Positions 16,173 to 26,298 of a DNA stretch of 64,000 bases are shown here, in pieces. The stretch comes from Chiayiivirga sp. (GTDB lineage: Bacteria > Pseudomonadota > Gammaproteobacteria > Xanthomonadales > Xanthomonadaceae). The translations under genes were made by a program, and so were the position numbers. The stretch covers positions 1-64,000 of the forward strand of contig JALCLA010000001.1 of assembly GCA_022647565.1 (NCBI GenBank). The letters are read 5' to 3'. Below the pieces are notes generated by a model that saw only the letters and a list, made by a program, of their open reading frames with translations, did not search any database and was not told the origin of the DNA. Positions within the stretch are counted from its first letter, which is position 1. Every line of letters starts with the position of its first letter.

Positions 16173-18884
16173 TCAGGGCGGCGCGGGCGCGGCTGGCTGC
16201 AAGCGCGCCACGCGCTGCCTGATGGATTCGGGCCAGCGTTCTGCGGGCCACAGTGCGGTCAGGTGCCGCAGCGCTTCCCCGGTGGCTTGCGCATCGCCCA
16301 GCGCGGCGTGCGCTTCGGCGGCCTGCAACCACGCGATATCGATCGAGCCGACATTGAGCGGCGTCAGCAAGCCATACAGGTTGGCTTCCGCATAGGCGCG
16401 GCCGCGCTGGCCAGCCAGCTCGCGTGCCAGTGGCGCGGCCTCCTGGTGCCGGCCTGCCTCCATCAGCACGCGCAGGCGGGTGGCGTCCTGCAGCAACAAG
16501 GCCCGGGGCTGGCTTGTTCGCGGCAACATGGCCAGGGCCGCGCCATGCCGGCCCGCGGCACGTTCCAGTTCCGCGCGCAGACAATCGCGCAAGGCTTCAT
16601 GCAGCGGATAGTCCGTGAGCTCATCCACACCCGGCAGCCCGGCCAAGGCTCGCGTCCCGCTCTCGACGTCGCCGCTCCGTGCCGAGATCAGGGCCGTCAG
16701 CAAGACCAGCGCGGCTTGCGGCCGCGCCTGCCTGAACGGCTGGCCGGGCAAGGCGCGCAACTGCTCCGACAACAGCGCCCGCAACTGTTCCTGCTCGGCG
16801 TCCGATGCGCCGTCGAGCGTGGACACCACCAGCGCCTGCAACGCGACGCCCGCCGTGAAGTGCTTCGGCACCTCCTCGCTTGCGGCCGCCGACTGCGCCA
16901 CCAGTGCCGCGGCTTGCGCGAAGTCACCCACATCGAGGTGGAAGCTGGTTGCGCTTTCGACGTATTCGATCGCCGCGCCCCGCGCTTGCGACTGCCTGGC
17001 CTGTTCCAGCCGGGCCCAGGCCTTGGGGAAATCCCTCGCCGCCGCATGGGCTCCGGCATGGATGAACCCGACGCCTTCCACGCCCAGGGTCCGGGCCCGC
17101 TCGAAGTCGGCGAGGGCTGCGTCGATCCGGTTCAAGCCCAGCTCGCAGTGCGCCTTCAGATAGATCGCGTCGTCCTGTGCGGCATAGATCGGCAGATCGA
17201 TGCGCTGCGTGGTCTTCAGGCAATCGGCGAAGCGATGCTCCGCGGTGGCCTGGTACATCGCCAGGTTGTAGACGCCGTCGAGGTGGTCGGGATACAGCTC
17301 GGTCAGCGTCCTCCAGCCGGTGATGGCGGCGGCCGGCGTCTGCAGCGACGCACCCCAGGCCTTGGTGTAGAGCGCATCCCGTGGCGTGAGCCGGTCGATC
17401 AAGGCCAGCGCGCGATCCACAGCTGCGCGCGCCGCGTCGTAATCCATGTCGCGGAAGTTCACCCGTGCCATGCCGGTCAGGGCCAACGCGAATCCGGAAT
17501 CGAGTTGCAAGGCCTGTTCGAACAGCGCCCGTGCCTGCTTCAGGTCGCCGGCCTGGTAAGCGCGATCACCCAGGGCATAGGCCCGCAACGCGTCCATGTT
17601 CGCCGTCGTCACTTGCGGCAAGGGGGCCGAATCCTTCTCGATGCTGGCCAGAGTCTCGCCCAGCTTCTCGCGCAAGGTGTGGGTGACGCTGTCGATGGAC
17701 TCGAGCGCGGACTGCGCGCCGACGCCGTCGGCGGACTCGGCATAGACCGTGGTCTGGGTGTGCGGATCGATGACCTCGGCGCTGATCCGCAAGCGTCCGC
17801 CGACCTCGGCCACCGTGGGCAGGATCACCGCGCGCGCGCCGTCGCGCAGGGCGATCTCGCTCGCGATGCCGCGATCGATGTGGGTGTCGGCCGGCTTCTG
17901 CATGCGCGCCAGGGTGCCGCGCAGTTTCAGATCGCTCAGCACGTTGACATGACGCGACTGCTCCAGGCTGATGCGGAACGCGGTCTCCAGTGATTCGTCG
18001 AGCTGGCTCTCGCCGGTGAGATTGCGCAGTTCCGCCACGACCACCCAGTCGCGTTCGCCGAACGCGATCGCGGGAGCCACGCGCAGGCTCAATGCCAGCG
18101 GCACGGCGATCGCGGCCAGCAGCACCACGGCTTCGAAGGCGATGACGGCCGGCCGACGCCACAACGGCAGGTCGCGCTGCGCCTTGGCAGTGGAAGGCGG
18201 TGCCCGCAGCGGTGCCAGGCCGGGCTGACCCACTTCATGCACCAGCATCGGTGCCGCCACGCCCTTGAACCGATAGCGCCCATGCGTGAGCCAACGCAGG
18301 CCGGCAGCCTCGTCGAGCTCGGGTGCTGCACGCTGCGCGAGGCTGAAGGCAATGCCCGACAGCAGGATCTGCCCGGGCAGTGCGAGTGCCATCAAGCGCG
18401 CTGCCATCGGCTTCGCCAGGCCCTCCACGTCCACGCGCTTGGCGCCACCCGCCACCTCCGAGGCGCTGTTCTCCCACAGCACCACTTCCCCGACGTGGAT
18501 GCCGACGCGCGCGCTCAGTGCTGCGCCGCCGATCGGGTCCGGGTCGGTGTCTTGCCCGGCATCGGGATGCAACGCGAGCTCGCCACCGAGGCGACGCAAC
18601 ACCTTCTGGTATTCGAGCGCAAAGGCCGTCGCCTGCACCGGCCGCTCGAACAACGCGAGGAAGCCATCGGTCTTGTCGATCTCGCGCCCGTGATGGCGAT
18701 GCAACAGGTCGCGCGCCAGGCGATCGTGCTTGCGGATCAGCTCGGCTGCGGTGCTGTCGCCGAGCCGCTCCACCAGCGCGGTCGAATCGGCGAGGTCGCA
18801 CAGCAGCAAGGTCTGCACGCGCGGCACCATCGCGCCATCGGCGCGCGGCTCCACCTGCTCCCGTGCTTCGTGCTCTTCGTTCAC
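16173..18884 (-). CDS. Class III nucleotidyl cyclase-homology/TPR membrane protein, putative peptide modification system cyclase
   Basis: About 903 residues from a GTG at 18884; ATGs at 18926 and 18953 are possible longer starts. Residues 23-220 form a class III adenylate/guanylate cyclase domain. Both metal-site Asp positions are present (D30 in LLCDLADST, D73 in KTDGFLALF) and the Arg of the NxxxR pair is kept (R163 in AARLM), but the transition-state Asn aligns with Pro159. A membrane helix follows (about 247-268), then a periplasmic-type domain (DWVVVAELRNLTG, about 279-420) and a long TPR region (about 430-890). The combination matches the TIGRFAM 'putative peptide modification system cyclase' (TIGR04510), which co-occurs with the adjacent precursor and dehydrogenase families. 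Whether it makes a cyclic nucleotide or acts as a scaffold is unknown. Confidence 0.82.
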   Translation of the reverse strand: MNEEHEAREQVEPRADGAMVPRVQTLLLCDLADSTALVERLGDSTAAELIRKHDRLARDLLHRHHGREIDKTDGFLALFERPVQATAFALEYQKVLRRLGGELALHPDAGQDTDPDPIGGAALSARVGIHVGEVVLWENSASEVAGGAKRVDVEGLAKPMAARLMALALPGQILLSGIAFSLAQRAAPELDEAAGLRWLTHGRYRFKGVAAPMLVHEVGQPGLAPLRAPPSTAKAQRDLPLWRRPAVIAFEAVVLLAAIAVPLALSLRVAPAIAFGERDWVVVAELRNLTGESQLDESLETAFRISLEQSRHVNVLSDLKLRGTLARMQKPADTHIDRGIASEIALRDGARAVILPTVAEVGGRLRISAEVIDPHTQTTVYAESADGVGAQSALESIDSVTHTLREKLGETLASIEKDSAPLPQVTTANMDALRAYALGDRAYQAGDLKQARALFEQALQLDSGFALALTGMARVNFRDMDYDAARAAVDRALALIDRLTPRDALYTKAWGASLQTPAAAITGWRTLTELYPDHLDGVYNLAMYQATAEHRFADCLKTTQRIDLPIYAAQDDAIYLKAHCELGLNRIDAALADFERARTLGVEGVGFIHAGAHAAARDFPKAWARLEQARQSQARGAAIEYVESATSFHLDVGDFAQAAALVAQSAAASEEVPKHFTAGVALQALVVSTLDGASDAEQEQLRALLSEQLRALPGQPFRQARPQAALVLLTALISARSGDVESGTRALAGLPGVDELTDYPLHEALRDCLRAELERAAGRHGAALAMLPRTSQPRALLLQDATRLRVLMEAGRHQEAAPLARELAGQRGRAYAEANLYGLLTPLNVGSIDIAWLQAAEAHAALGDAQATGEALRHLTALWPAERWPESIRQRVARLQPAAPAPP

Positions 18885-19022
18885 CCGACAACCCCGGTTC
18901 CAAGCGACCTTGCTCGGCCGAGGCATTGTCCGCCATATGCGCGAATGCTGCATGCCCGCGCGAGGTGACAGATTCCTAGGGTGGCGCGTCGCGCGTGCGC
19001 TTCATGCCTCTCGCGCACCGCG

Positions 19023-19050
19023 GGAACGGCCCGCCGCAGCGGGCCGTTCC
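19023..19050 (-). terminator. Hairpin after amtB
   Basis: A perfect 12-bp stem, GGAACGGCCCGC (19023-19034) and GCGGGCCGTTCC (19039-19050), with a 4-base loop lies 26 bp beyond the amtB stop. There is no U tract on either side, so it may work as a 3'-end stabiliser or weak terminator. Confidence 0.55.
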
Positions 19051-19075
19051 AATGCCATCACGACACCACGGTCGA

Positions 19076-20497
19076 TCAGGCCTCGTAGGCCGATTCACCG
19101 TGCGAGGTGATGTCGAGGCCTTCACGCTCGTGCTCTTCCGGCACGCGCAGCAGGCCGAGAGCCTTGAGCCCGCCGAAGATCACCGCGGCCACCAAGCCCG
19201 ACAACACCACCGTCACCAGCACGCCCTGGATCTGGATCCAGACCTGCGATGCGATCGAGTATTCGGCCAGCGCAGTTTCGGTGACGTAGTCCCAGAGCCC
19301 GGCACCGCCGAGCGAGGGCGCGGCGAACACGCCGGTGAGGATCGCGCCGAGGATGCCGCCGACGCCGTGCACACCGAACACATCGAGCGCGTCGTCCGCC
19401 CCGAGCAGGCGCTTGAGTCCGCTCACGCCCCACAGGCAGACGACGCCGGCGATCGCGCCGATCGCAAGCGCGCCGCACAGACCGACGAAGCCCGCCGCCG
19501 GCGTGATCGCCACGAGCCCGGCCACGGCCCCCGACGCTGCACCCAGCATCGACGGCTTGCCCTTGAACACCCACTCGGCCGCGGTCCAGCCCAGCACCGC
19601 CGCGGCGGTGGCGAGGAAGGTGTTGACGAAGGCCGTGGCCGCCACCGCGTTCGCTTCCAGCGCGGAGCCGGCGTTGAAGCCGAACCAGCCCACCCACAGG
19701 ATCGACGCCCCGACCATGGTCTGGGTGAGGTTGTGCGGCCGCATCGCTTCGCGCCCGAATCCCACGCGCTTGCCGATGAAGTAGGCACCAACCAGGCCCG
19801 CCACCGCGGCATTGATGTGCACCACGGTGCCGCCGGCGAAGTCGAGCGCACCCTTGGCGAACAGGTAGCCGGACTGCGCCAGCACCGCATCCACCACCGC
19901 GTTGTCGGTGAAGGCGTCGGGGCCGGGGAAGAACCACACCATGTGCGCCATCGGGGTGTAGGCGAAGGTGAACCACAGCACGGTGAAGGTCAGCACCGCC
20001 GAGAAGCGGATGCGCTCGGCGAACGCACCCACGACCAGGGCACAGGTGATGCACGCGAACGCGCCCTGGAACACGAAGAACACCAGCTCCGGGATGTAGA
20101 CGCCCTTGGTGAAGGTGGCGCCCAGCGCGCTCGCGGTGAGGCCGGACGCGAACAGGCGATCACCGCCGCCGATGAAGGCGTTGCCCGGGGTGAAGGCGAA
20201 GCTGTAGCCGTAGAGCGCCCACAGCACGGCCACCAGCGAGAACACCAGCAGGCACTGCATCAGCACCGACAACACGTTCTTGCTGCGCACGAGGCCGCCG
20301 TAGAACAACGCGAGGCCGGGCAGGGTCATGAAGATCACCAACGCGGCACAGACCAGCAGCCAGGCCACGTCGCCCTTGTCCGGCGTGGGCGGCGGCGCGT
20401 CCTGCGCCATGCCGAGCGCCGGCAACAGCAGGCCTGCGAGGAAGACGAAGCACGCGAGACCGCGCGACATCGCCGGGAGTCGAAAGATGTGGCTCAT
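19076..20497 (-). CDS. amtB: Ammonium transporter AmtB
   Basis: A 473-residue Amt/MEP/Rh transporter with an N-terminal signal peptide (cleavage near GMA-Q) and 11 membrane helices. Family motifs include the first pore helix ALVIFMTLPGLALFYGG, FAGGTVVHINAAVAGLVGAY with the conserved pore His, and the second pore His in DVFGVHGVGGILGA. It conducts ammonium or ammonia when nitrogen is limiting. glnK lies 160 bp upstream on the same strand, the standard pairing in which GlnK plugs the trimer's cytoplasmic face. GGAG lies 8 bases before the ATG. The C-terminal tail (HEREGLDITSHGESAYEA) is the GlnK-contact region. Confidence 0.97.
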   Translation of the reverse strand: MSHIFRLPAMSRGLACFVFLAGLLLPALGMAQDAPPPTPDKGDVAWLLVCAALVIFMTLPGLALFYGGLVRSKNVLSVLMQCLLVFSLVAVLWALYGYSFAFTPGNAFIGGGDRLFASGLTASALGATFTKGVYIPELVFFVFQGAFACITCALVVGAFAERIRFSAVLTFTVLWFTFAYTPMAHMVWFFPGPDAFTDNAVVDAVLAQSGYLFAKGALDFAGGTVVHINAAVAGLVGAYFIGKRVGFGREAMRPHNLTQTMVGASILWVGWFGFNAGSALEANAVAATAFVNTFLATAAAVLGWTAAEWVFKGKPSMLGAASGAVAGLVAITPAAGFVGLCGALAIGAIAGVVCLWGVSGLKRLLGADDALDVFGVHGVGGILGAILTGVFAAPSLGGAGLWDYVTETALAEYSIASQVWIQIQGVLVTVVLSGLVAAVIFGGLKALGLLRVPEEHEREGLDITSHGESAYEA

Positions 20498-20657
20498 GGG
20501 GAAATCTCCAGCCGAAAGGGGCCATGCAACGAAGCCGGTGCGCCCCTTGAGTCAAGGGGCGGCAAAGCTTCGCGCAGCGAGGATTTGCGGGGATGTGGAA
20601 GCAACACGCTCTGGCGCGAAACGAGGATGCGTGACCTCGTCCGATTCGCCTTCATGC

Positions 20658-21765
<1,108 letters not shown>

Positions 21766-21888
21766 GACAGGCTCCTCAAATGGATGAAGGGCCCTCCCCG
21801 GGTGACGTCGTGTTCTTGTTGTTGTGTGCTGCGTGCGAAGTCGCGGCTCCGCGGTGTTCGGTTTCTCGCGTGGTGGCGGTGGGGTGTC

Positions 21889-21922
21889 GGACTCCGCAGC
21901 GCCTCCCCGCGCTGCGGACTCC
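21889..21922 (-). terminator. Hairpin between glnA and the TorF porin gene
   Basis: A 14-bp stem with one mismatch (GGACTCCGCAGCGC at 21889-21902, GCGCTGCGGACTCC at 21909-21922) and a 6-base loop lies 50 bp after the glnA stop. There is no U tract. It may terminate glnA transcripts or weaken read-through into the porin-glnK-amtB genes. Confidence 0.5.
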
Positions 21923-21971
21923 CCCTGGCCGACCGTTCCGGCGCGAACCGGAACAGCCGACGCGGCTGCGA

Positions 21972-23381
21972 TCAGATCGCGTAGTACAAGCCGTACTCCA
22001 GCGGATGCGTCGCAGCGCGGAACTTGGTGACTTCCTGCATCTTCAGCGCGATGTAGCCGTCGATGAAGTCGTCGCTCATCACGCCGCCGGCCTTGAGGAA
22101 GTCGCGATCCTTGTCGAGCGCTTCCAGGGCCTGGTCGAGCGAATGGCACACGGTCGGGATGTTCTTCTCCTCTTCCGGCGGCAGGTCGTACAGGTCCTTG
22201 TCGGCCGGTGCGCCCGGATCGATCTTGTTGCGGATGCCGTCGAGCCCGGCCATCAGCAACGCGGTGAAGGTGAGGTAGCCGGTCTGGATCGGATCCGGGA
22301 AGCGGATCTCGATGCGACGCGCCTTCGGGTTCGACACCCACGGAATGCGGCACGAGGCCGAGCGATTGCGCGCCGAGTAGGCCAGCATCACCGGCGCCTC
22401 GAAGCCCGGCACCAGGCGCTTGTAGCTGTTGGTGCCCGAGTTGCTGAAGGCGTTGATCGCGCGCGCGTGCTTGAAGATGCCGCCGATGTACCACAGCGCC
22501 AGCTGGCTCAGGCCGCCGTAGCCTTCGCCCGCGAACAGGTTCTGGCCCGCCTTGCTGATCGACTGGTGCACGTGCATGCCGCTGCCGTTGTCGCCGACCA
22601 GCGGCTTGGGCATGAAGGTGGCGGTCTTGCCGTTGCGGTGCGCGACGTTCTTGATGATGTACTTCATCGTCAGCAGTTCGTCGGCCTTCTGCACCAGCGA
22701 GCTGAACTTGGTGCCGATCTCGCACTGGCCCGCGTTCGCCACTTCGTGGTGGTGCACTTCCACTTCGATCCCGGCCGCTTCCAGCGCCTTCACCATCTCG
22801 GCGCGGATGTCGTGCAGGGTGTCGGTGGGCGCAACCGGGAAGTAGCCGCCCTTGAGGCCGGGGCGATAGCCGGTGTTGCCGCCGTCGTATTCCTTCTTCG
22901 AGTTCCAGTGTGCTTCCTCGGATTCAATCTCGAAGAAGGTGTGGCCCATCTCGTTGGCCCAGCGCACCGAATCGAAGATGAAGAATTCGGGTTCCGGTCC
23001 GAAGAAGGCCTGGTCACCCACGCCGCTGGCCTTGACGAAGGCCTCGGCGCGCTTGGCCACCGAACGCGGGCAACGGCTGTAGGCCTGCATCGTGGCCGGT
23101 TCCAGCACGTCGCAGGTCAGGATCAGGGTCGGGTCGGCGGTGAAGGGATCGACCACCGCGCTGGCCGGATCCGGCAGCAGCACCATGTCGGATTCGTTGA
23201 TGCCCTTCCAGCCCGCGATCGAGGAGCCGTCAAACATCTTGCCGTCCTCGAACAGCGAGGCATCGACCACGCGCACCGGGAAGGTGACGTGATGCTGCTT
23301 GCCGAGCATGTCGGCGAAGCGCAGGTCGACGAATTCGATGCTGTGGTCCTTGATCAGCTTCTGTACGTGCTCGAACGACAT
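21972..23381 (-). CDS. glnA: Glutamine synthetase, type I
   Basis: A 469-residue GSI-beta enzyme making glutamine from glutamate, ammonia and ATP. Visible features: [17 protein letters not shown], the [11 protein letters not shown] metal-binding strand, the [15 protein letters not shown] loop ([11 protein letters not shown]) and the adenylylation Tyr in [12 protein letters not shown] near residue 397, so GlnE control is expected. Length matches E. coli GlnA (469). A -24/-12 promoter and NtrC-like sites upstream show nitrogen regulation. It stands at the head of a same-strand nitrogen block with porin, glnK and amtB. Confidence 0.98.
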   Translation of the reverse strand: MSFEHVQKLIKDHSIEFVDLRFADMLGKQHHVTFPVRVVDASLFEDGKMFDGSSIAGWKGINESDMVLLPDPASAVVDPFTADPTLILTCDVLEPATMQAYSRCPRSVAKRAEAFVKASGVGDQAFFGPEPEFFIFDSVRWANEMGHTFFEIESEEAHWNSKKEYDGGNTGYRPGLKGGYFPVAPTDTLHDIRAEMVKALEAAGIEVEVHHHEVANAGQCEIGTKFSSLVQKADELLTMKYIIKNVAHRNGKTATFMPKPLVGDNGSGMHVHQSISKAGQNLFAGEGYGGLSQLALWYIGGIFKHARAINAFSNSGTNSYKRLVPGFEAPVMLAYSARNRSASCRIPWVSNPKARRIEIRFPDPIQTGYLTFTALLMAGLDGIRNKIDPGAPADKDLYDLPPEEEKNIPTVCHSLDQALEALDKDRDFLKAGGVMSDDFIDGYIALKMQEVTKFRAATHPLEYGLYYAI

Positions 23382-23415
23382 CGGAGAACTCCGTGGGAGG
23401 GGGTGTGGCCGACCT

Positions 23416-23433
23416 CAGCAAGGGCCGTGCCAA
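23416..23433 (-). promoter_or_regulatory. Sigma-54 (-24/-12) promoter of glnA
   Basis: On the minus strand the sequence reads TTGGCACGGCCCTTGCTG, matching the consensus TGGCAC-N5-TTGC exactly with correct GG-GC spacing. Its -12 element lies about 35 bp before the glnA ATG. This is the best promoter match in the window. Confidence 0.88.
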
Positions 23434-23494
23434 TCATCACGCCCATCCCAACCCATTGATTCGGCAGGTTGAGAGCTGGGAAATCGACGGGTCT

Positions 23495-23530
23495 TGCACT
23501 ACGCTGGTGCGGTGTATTGTGCGTTGCACC
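23495..23530. promoter_or_regulatory. NtrC-like enhancer sites upstream of glnA
   Basis: TGCACTACGCTGGTGC (23495-23510) is a near-palindrome matching the NtrC consensus TGCAC-N5-GGTGC, and a further half site TGCACC lies at 23525-23530. They are about 60-95 bp upstream of the sigma-54 promoter, a usual place for NtrC enhancers. Confidence 0.65.
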
Positions 23531-23630
23531 AAAACAGGGACGCCGTCATGACCATTCCGGCATCCGGGCTCCGTTGCTGAAGTGAGCGTCGCCACCGCAC
23601 TACCTTCCACCTCGCCCTACGGAGCCCTGC

Positions 23631-24911
23631 ATGTACGCCTTGAACACCGCCGAATCGATTGCGTCCCTGGGCGCGCCGAAGATCGAACGCTGGCCGTCGG
23701 AGCAGCCGCTGTTCGTGCTGCTGGTGCTGGCGGCGCTCGCGATCTGGGGCCTGCTCGCGATCAGCATCATCGGTTTCATCTATGTCGCCCTGATCGCCGT
23801 GGTGCTGTTCTTCTCGCACGTGCTGTTCATCACCCACATCCGCGGCAGCGGCGTGCGCCTCGGGCCGGAGCAGTTCCCCGAACTGTGGGAGCGCGTGGCG
23901 ACGCTCTCGCGCCAGGCCGGCATGGCGCAGCCACCCGAGGCCTATCTGGTGCAGGCCGGCGGTTCGCTCAATGCCTTCGCCACCAAGCTGTTCCGCGGCC
24001 GCCTGATCGTGCTGTTCTCGGAGCTGATTGATGCCTGCGGTGAGGATCACGCTGCGCGTGACATGGTGATCGGGCACGAGCTCGGACATCTCAAGCTCGG
24101 TCACCTGGACTGGTTCTGGCTCACCGCACCGGCCCGCTTCATCCCCTTCCTCGGCCAGGCCTATTCGCGCGCCTGCGAATTCTCCTGCGATCGATGGGGC
24201 ACGGCCTTGTGCGGCGACCGCGCCGGCGCGATGCGCGGCCTCGCGATCCTGGCCGCGGGCGGCAAGCACGGCGCAAACGTCAACCTGCAGGCCTTCGTGG
24301 CGCAACGCCAGAGCCTGGATACCGGCTGGATGACGCTGGGCAGCTGGCTCTCGAACTATCCGGCACTCTCGGCCCGGATCGAGGCGATCGATCCGCAGCT
24401 GGGCAAGGCCGTGCCCTACAGCACGCGCGGACCGATGCGGGCGGCGCTGATCCTGGGCGCGTTCGTGCTCGGGCCGTATCTTGCGATCTTCGCCGCAATG
24501 GCGCTGTGGATGTCGGCGCTGACCGCGCTGACCAGCACGTCCAGCCTGTCCGAGGACGCTGATACTTCACTCGAGCAAGCCATCTCCGAAAGCGCGCCGG
24601 CGCAGCCCGAGCGCAGCGTCGAAGAGATGGCTGCCCAGGCGCATGCCGATCTGGCGACGATCGCCGAGGTGGTGCGCGAACATCACGCCGCCACCGGCGC
24701 GATGCTGGCCGACAGCGACCAACTGGACGAAGTGTGGTTCGAGTATCGCGACGAGGACCATGCGCCGGTCGACCCCTTCGATGGCTACGCCTACGGCTTC
24801 CTGCCCACCGCCACCGGCGTCCGCATCTTCAGCAGCGGACCGGATGCAGAAGGCGAGACTGAGGATGACATCGTGGTCAACCTCGAGTTCACGGCGAAGT
24901 CGACGCCTTGA
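23631..24911 (+). CDS. M48-family membrane zinc metalloprotease with pseudopilin-like C-terminal domain
   Basis: A 426-residue protein. Two membrane helices (about 28-65) precede an M48 catalytic domain with zinc motif HELGH (MVIGHELGHLKLGH near residue 145) and a downstream Glu in RACEFSCDRWG as third ligand. A further helix pair near 265-290 precedes a C-terminal region of about 130 residues (from SVEEMAAQAHADL) ending DPFDGYAYGFLPTATGVRIF and SSGPDAEGETEDDI. That end resembles the C-terminal part of GspG-type pseudopilins. The catalytic domain would face the membrane surface, as in HtpX-like quality-control proteases. Its targets are unknown. It is divergent from glnA, with the NtrC-like sites between them. 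Confidence 0.85.
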   Translation: MYALNTAESIASLGAPKIERWPSEQPLFVLLVLAALAIWGLLAISIIGFIYVALIAVVLFFSHVLFITHIRGSGVRLGPEQFPELWERVATLSRQAGMAQPPEAYLVQAGGSLNAFATKLFRGRLIVLFSELIDACGEDHAARDMVIGHELGHLKLGHLDWFWLTAPARFIPFLGQAYSRACEFSCDRWGTALCGDRAGAMRGLAILAAGGKHGANVNLQAFVAQRQSLDTGWMTLGSWLSNYPALSARIEAIDPQLGKAVPYSTRGPMRAALILGAFVLGPYLAIFAAMALWMSALTALTSTSSLSEDADTSLEQAISESAPAQPERSVEEMAAQAHADLATIAEVVREHHAATGAMLADSDQLDEVWFEYRDEDHAPVDPFDGYAYGFLPTATGVRIFSSGPDAEGETEDDIVVNLEFTAKSTP

Positions 24912-24988
24912 GGCGATACCGCGAAAGCATTCCGCCCGAAAGAACTTCGCCATGCCTGCCGGACCGACGCAATGCCCGGCAAGCGAGG

Positions 24989-25146
24989 GCGTTGCATGCG
25001 ACCGAATGGAAGCTTGGCCGCATGCAACGCATCCGCAGCATGACGCACTATTGAGTATTTCGTATTACGAGACACGCATGCTGGCGACCATTTTTGGTTC
25101 GATACCTCACTACGAACGGCACTCCCATTCGCCCTGAGGTATCGAA
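24989..25146. repeat. Two intergenic 12-bp inverted repeats
   Basis: The 280-bp gap between the M48 gene and the secreted-protein gene holds two perfect palindromes: GCGTTGCATGCG (24989-25000) with CGCATGCAACGC (25019-25030), and TTCGATACCTCA (25098-25109) with TGAGGTATCGAA (25135-25146). The genes on both sides converge here, so they may be bidirectional terminators; neither has a clear U tract. Confidence 0.55.
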
Positions 25147-25191
25147 GGGTGAACGGGCGATGGGAGAAACCTGTCGCGCATTGTGGAAACC

Positions 25192-25998
25192 TCAATAGGG
25201 CGCGACCGTTGAGAGGTCCGCCTTCTCTCCATCGATCGACGCGACAACGTAGCGGCCGATATCAGCGCGCGAACTCACGCCGGAATGGTCGCTTCTTGGC
25301 GCAGCCGCATCGCCTACGCGCACGAGTCGATAGGTCCGGATTTCGAGCACGTCCTCGGTCTTCTCGCCGCCATCGAGATGGGTCTGAAGGACGGTCGCCA
25401 GGTCCAATTCAATCGTCGAGCGATCCAGTTCACGTCCGCGAACCTCGACCTTGACGGTTTGATTCGATGCGACGGGGTCGGACGCCTTCTCCAACAGATC
25501 GGGAGTCGCGTTTCCGCCTTGCATCAAATGCACGACCCCCTTGGTAGGCAAGAACGGCGTTGCGACATGCCAGTCGCGGACATTGATCGGCTCCCCGCCG
25601 TCGGCCTTTGCTTTCGCACCCAGGAAGAACAAGGCATGTGCCGGCGAGGCCTCGATCAAGCGTTCCCAGTCAGCCCCCTGGAGCGCATCCTCGAAGTGCA
25701 TCGGCACGGCTTTCGTCGCATCTTCCTTGACGAGACTACCGCCGCCCGCAGCTTCGCAGTACGGAGCTGCATCGCCATGCAGCGGTGGAATGATCTGGCA
25801 ATTCAAGCATCCATAGAAGCACTTTATAACGCTGAACGGCTCATACTTCGGATAGCCTCCGGGCGCTGTCGAGCACCTTTGACACACGGTGGATCCGTCG
25901 ATATCTGGCGCTAGCGTGTACCAACACGTAATGGCATCCGCTCGGCCAGGAAGCAACAAGAATCCAGAAAGCAAGAGCATCGCAAAGAGTCGGTTCAT
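25192..25998 (-). CDS. Hypothetical secreted Cys-rich protein
   Basis: I do not recognise a family. GGAGGA precedes the ATG at 25998 by 6 bases. The 268-residue product has a signal peptide (cleavage near ADA-I) and a short Cys-rich segment just after it (about residues 25-80), with paired Cys patterns such as CQRCS and CFYGCLNCQ, then a Cys-free C-terminal domain with mixed secondary structure. The Cys cluster suggests disulfides or metal binding outside the cytoplasm. The gene converges on the M48 protease gene. Its codon usage is less GC-extreme than its neighbours, which may point to transfer. Confidence 0.65.
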   Translation of the reverse strand: MNRLFAMLLLSGFLLLPGRADAITCWYTLAPDIDGSTVCQRCSTAPGGYPKYEPFSVIKCFYGCLNCQIIPPLHGDAAPYCEAAGGGSLVKEDATKAVPMHFEDALQGADWERLIEASPAHALFFLGAKAKADGGEPINVRDWHVATPFLPTKGVVHLMQGGNATPDLLEKASDPVASNQTVKVEVRGRELDRSTIELDLATVLQTHLDGGEKTEDVLEIRTYRLVRVGDAAAPRSDHSGVSSRADIGRYVVASIDGEKADLSTVAPY

Positions 25999-26298
25999 TT
26001 TGGTCCTCCTCGTGGAGTGGTACGTCGATGGACGTGCACAGCCGGGCCGGACTATCGGCCGATTCCAACGCCAGCCCGCCGGAATCTTCTATCGACCAGG
26101 CAAGCGGTGCGTAAAGCTCCTGTTAACTCTTGCGAACGGGCCATGACAGCCGCCTTGGAATCGCCTGAATCAGGTCGCGTTAGACAGATTCCCGTAGGAA
26201 TTTTTCCAGCGGCCCTGGCCGCGCCGACGCCTCTGGCGCAATCCGGATACTGGCGGCGTCCCCAGCAACTTCCCGTCTCGACCAGCGACAGCGCGCTA
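25999..26298. other. Intergenic region left of the IS630 element
   Basis: No gene can be supported. It holds the ribosome site of the secreted-protein gene and, further right, probably the original upstream region of puuE, now separated from it by the insertion sequence. Confidence 0.5.
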
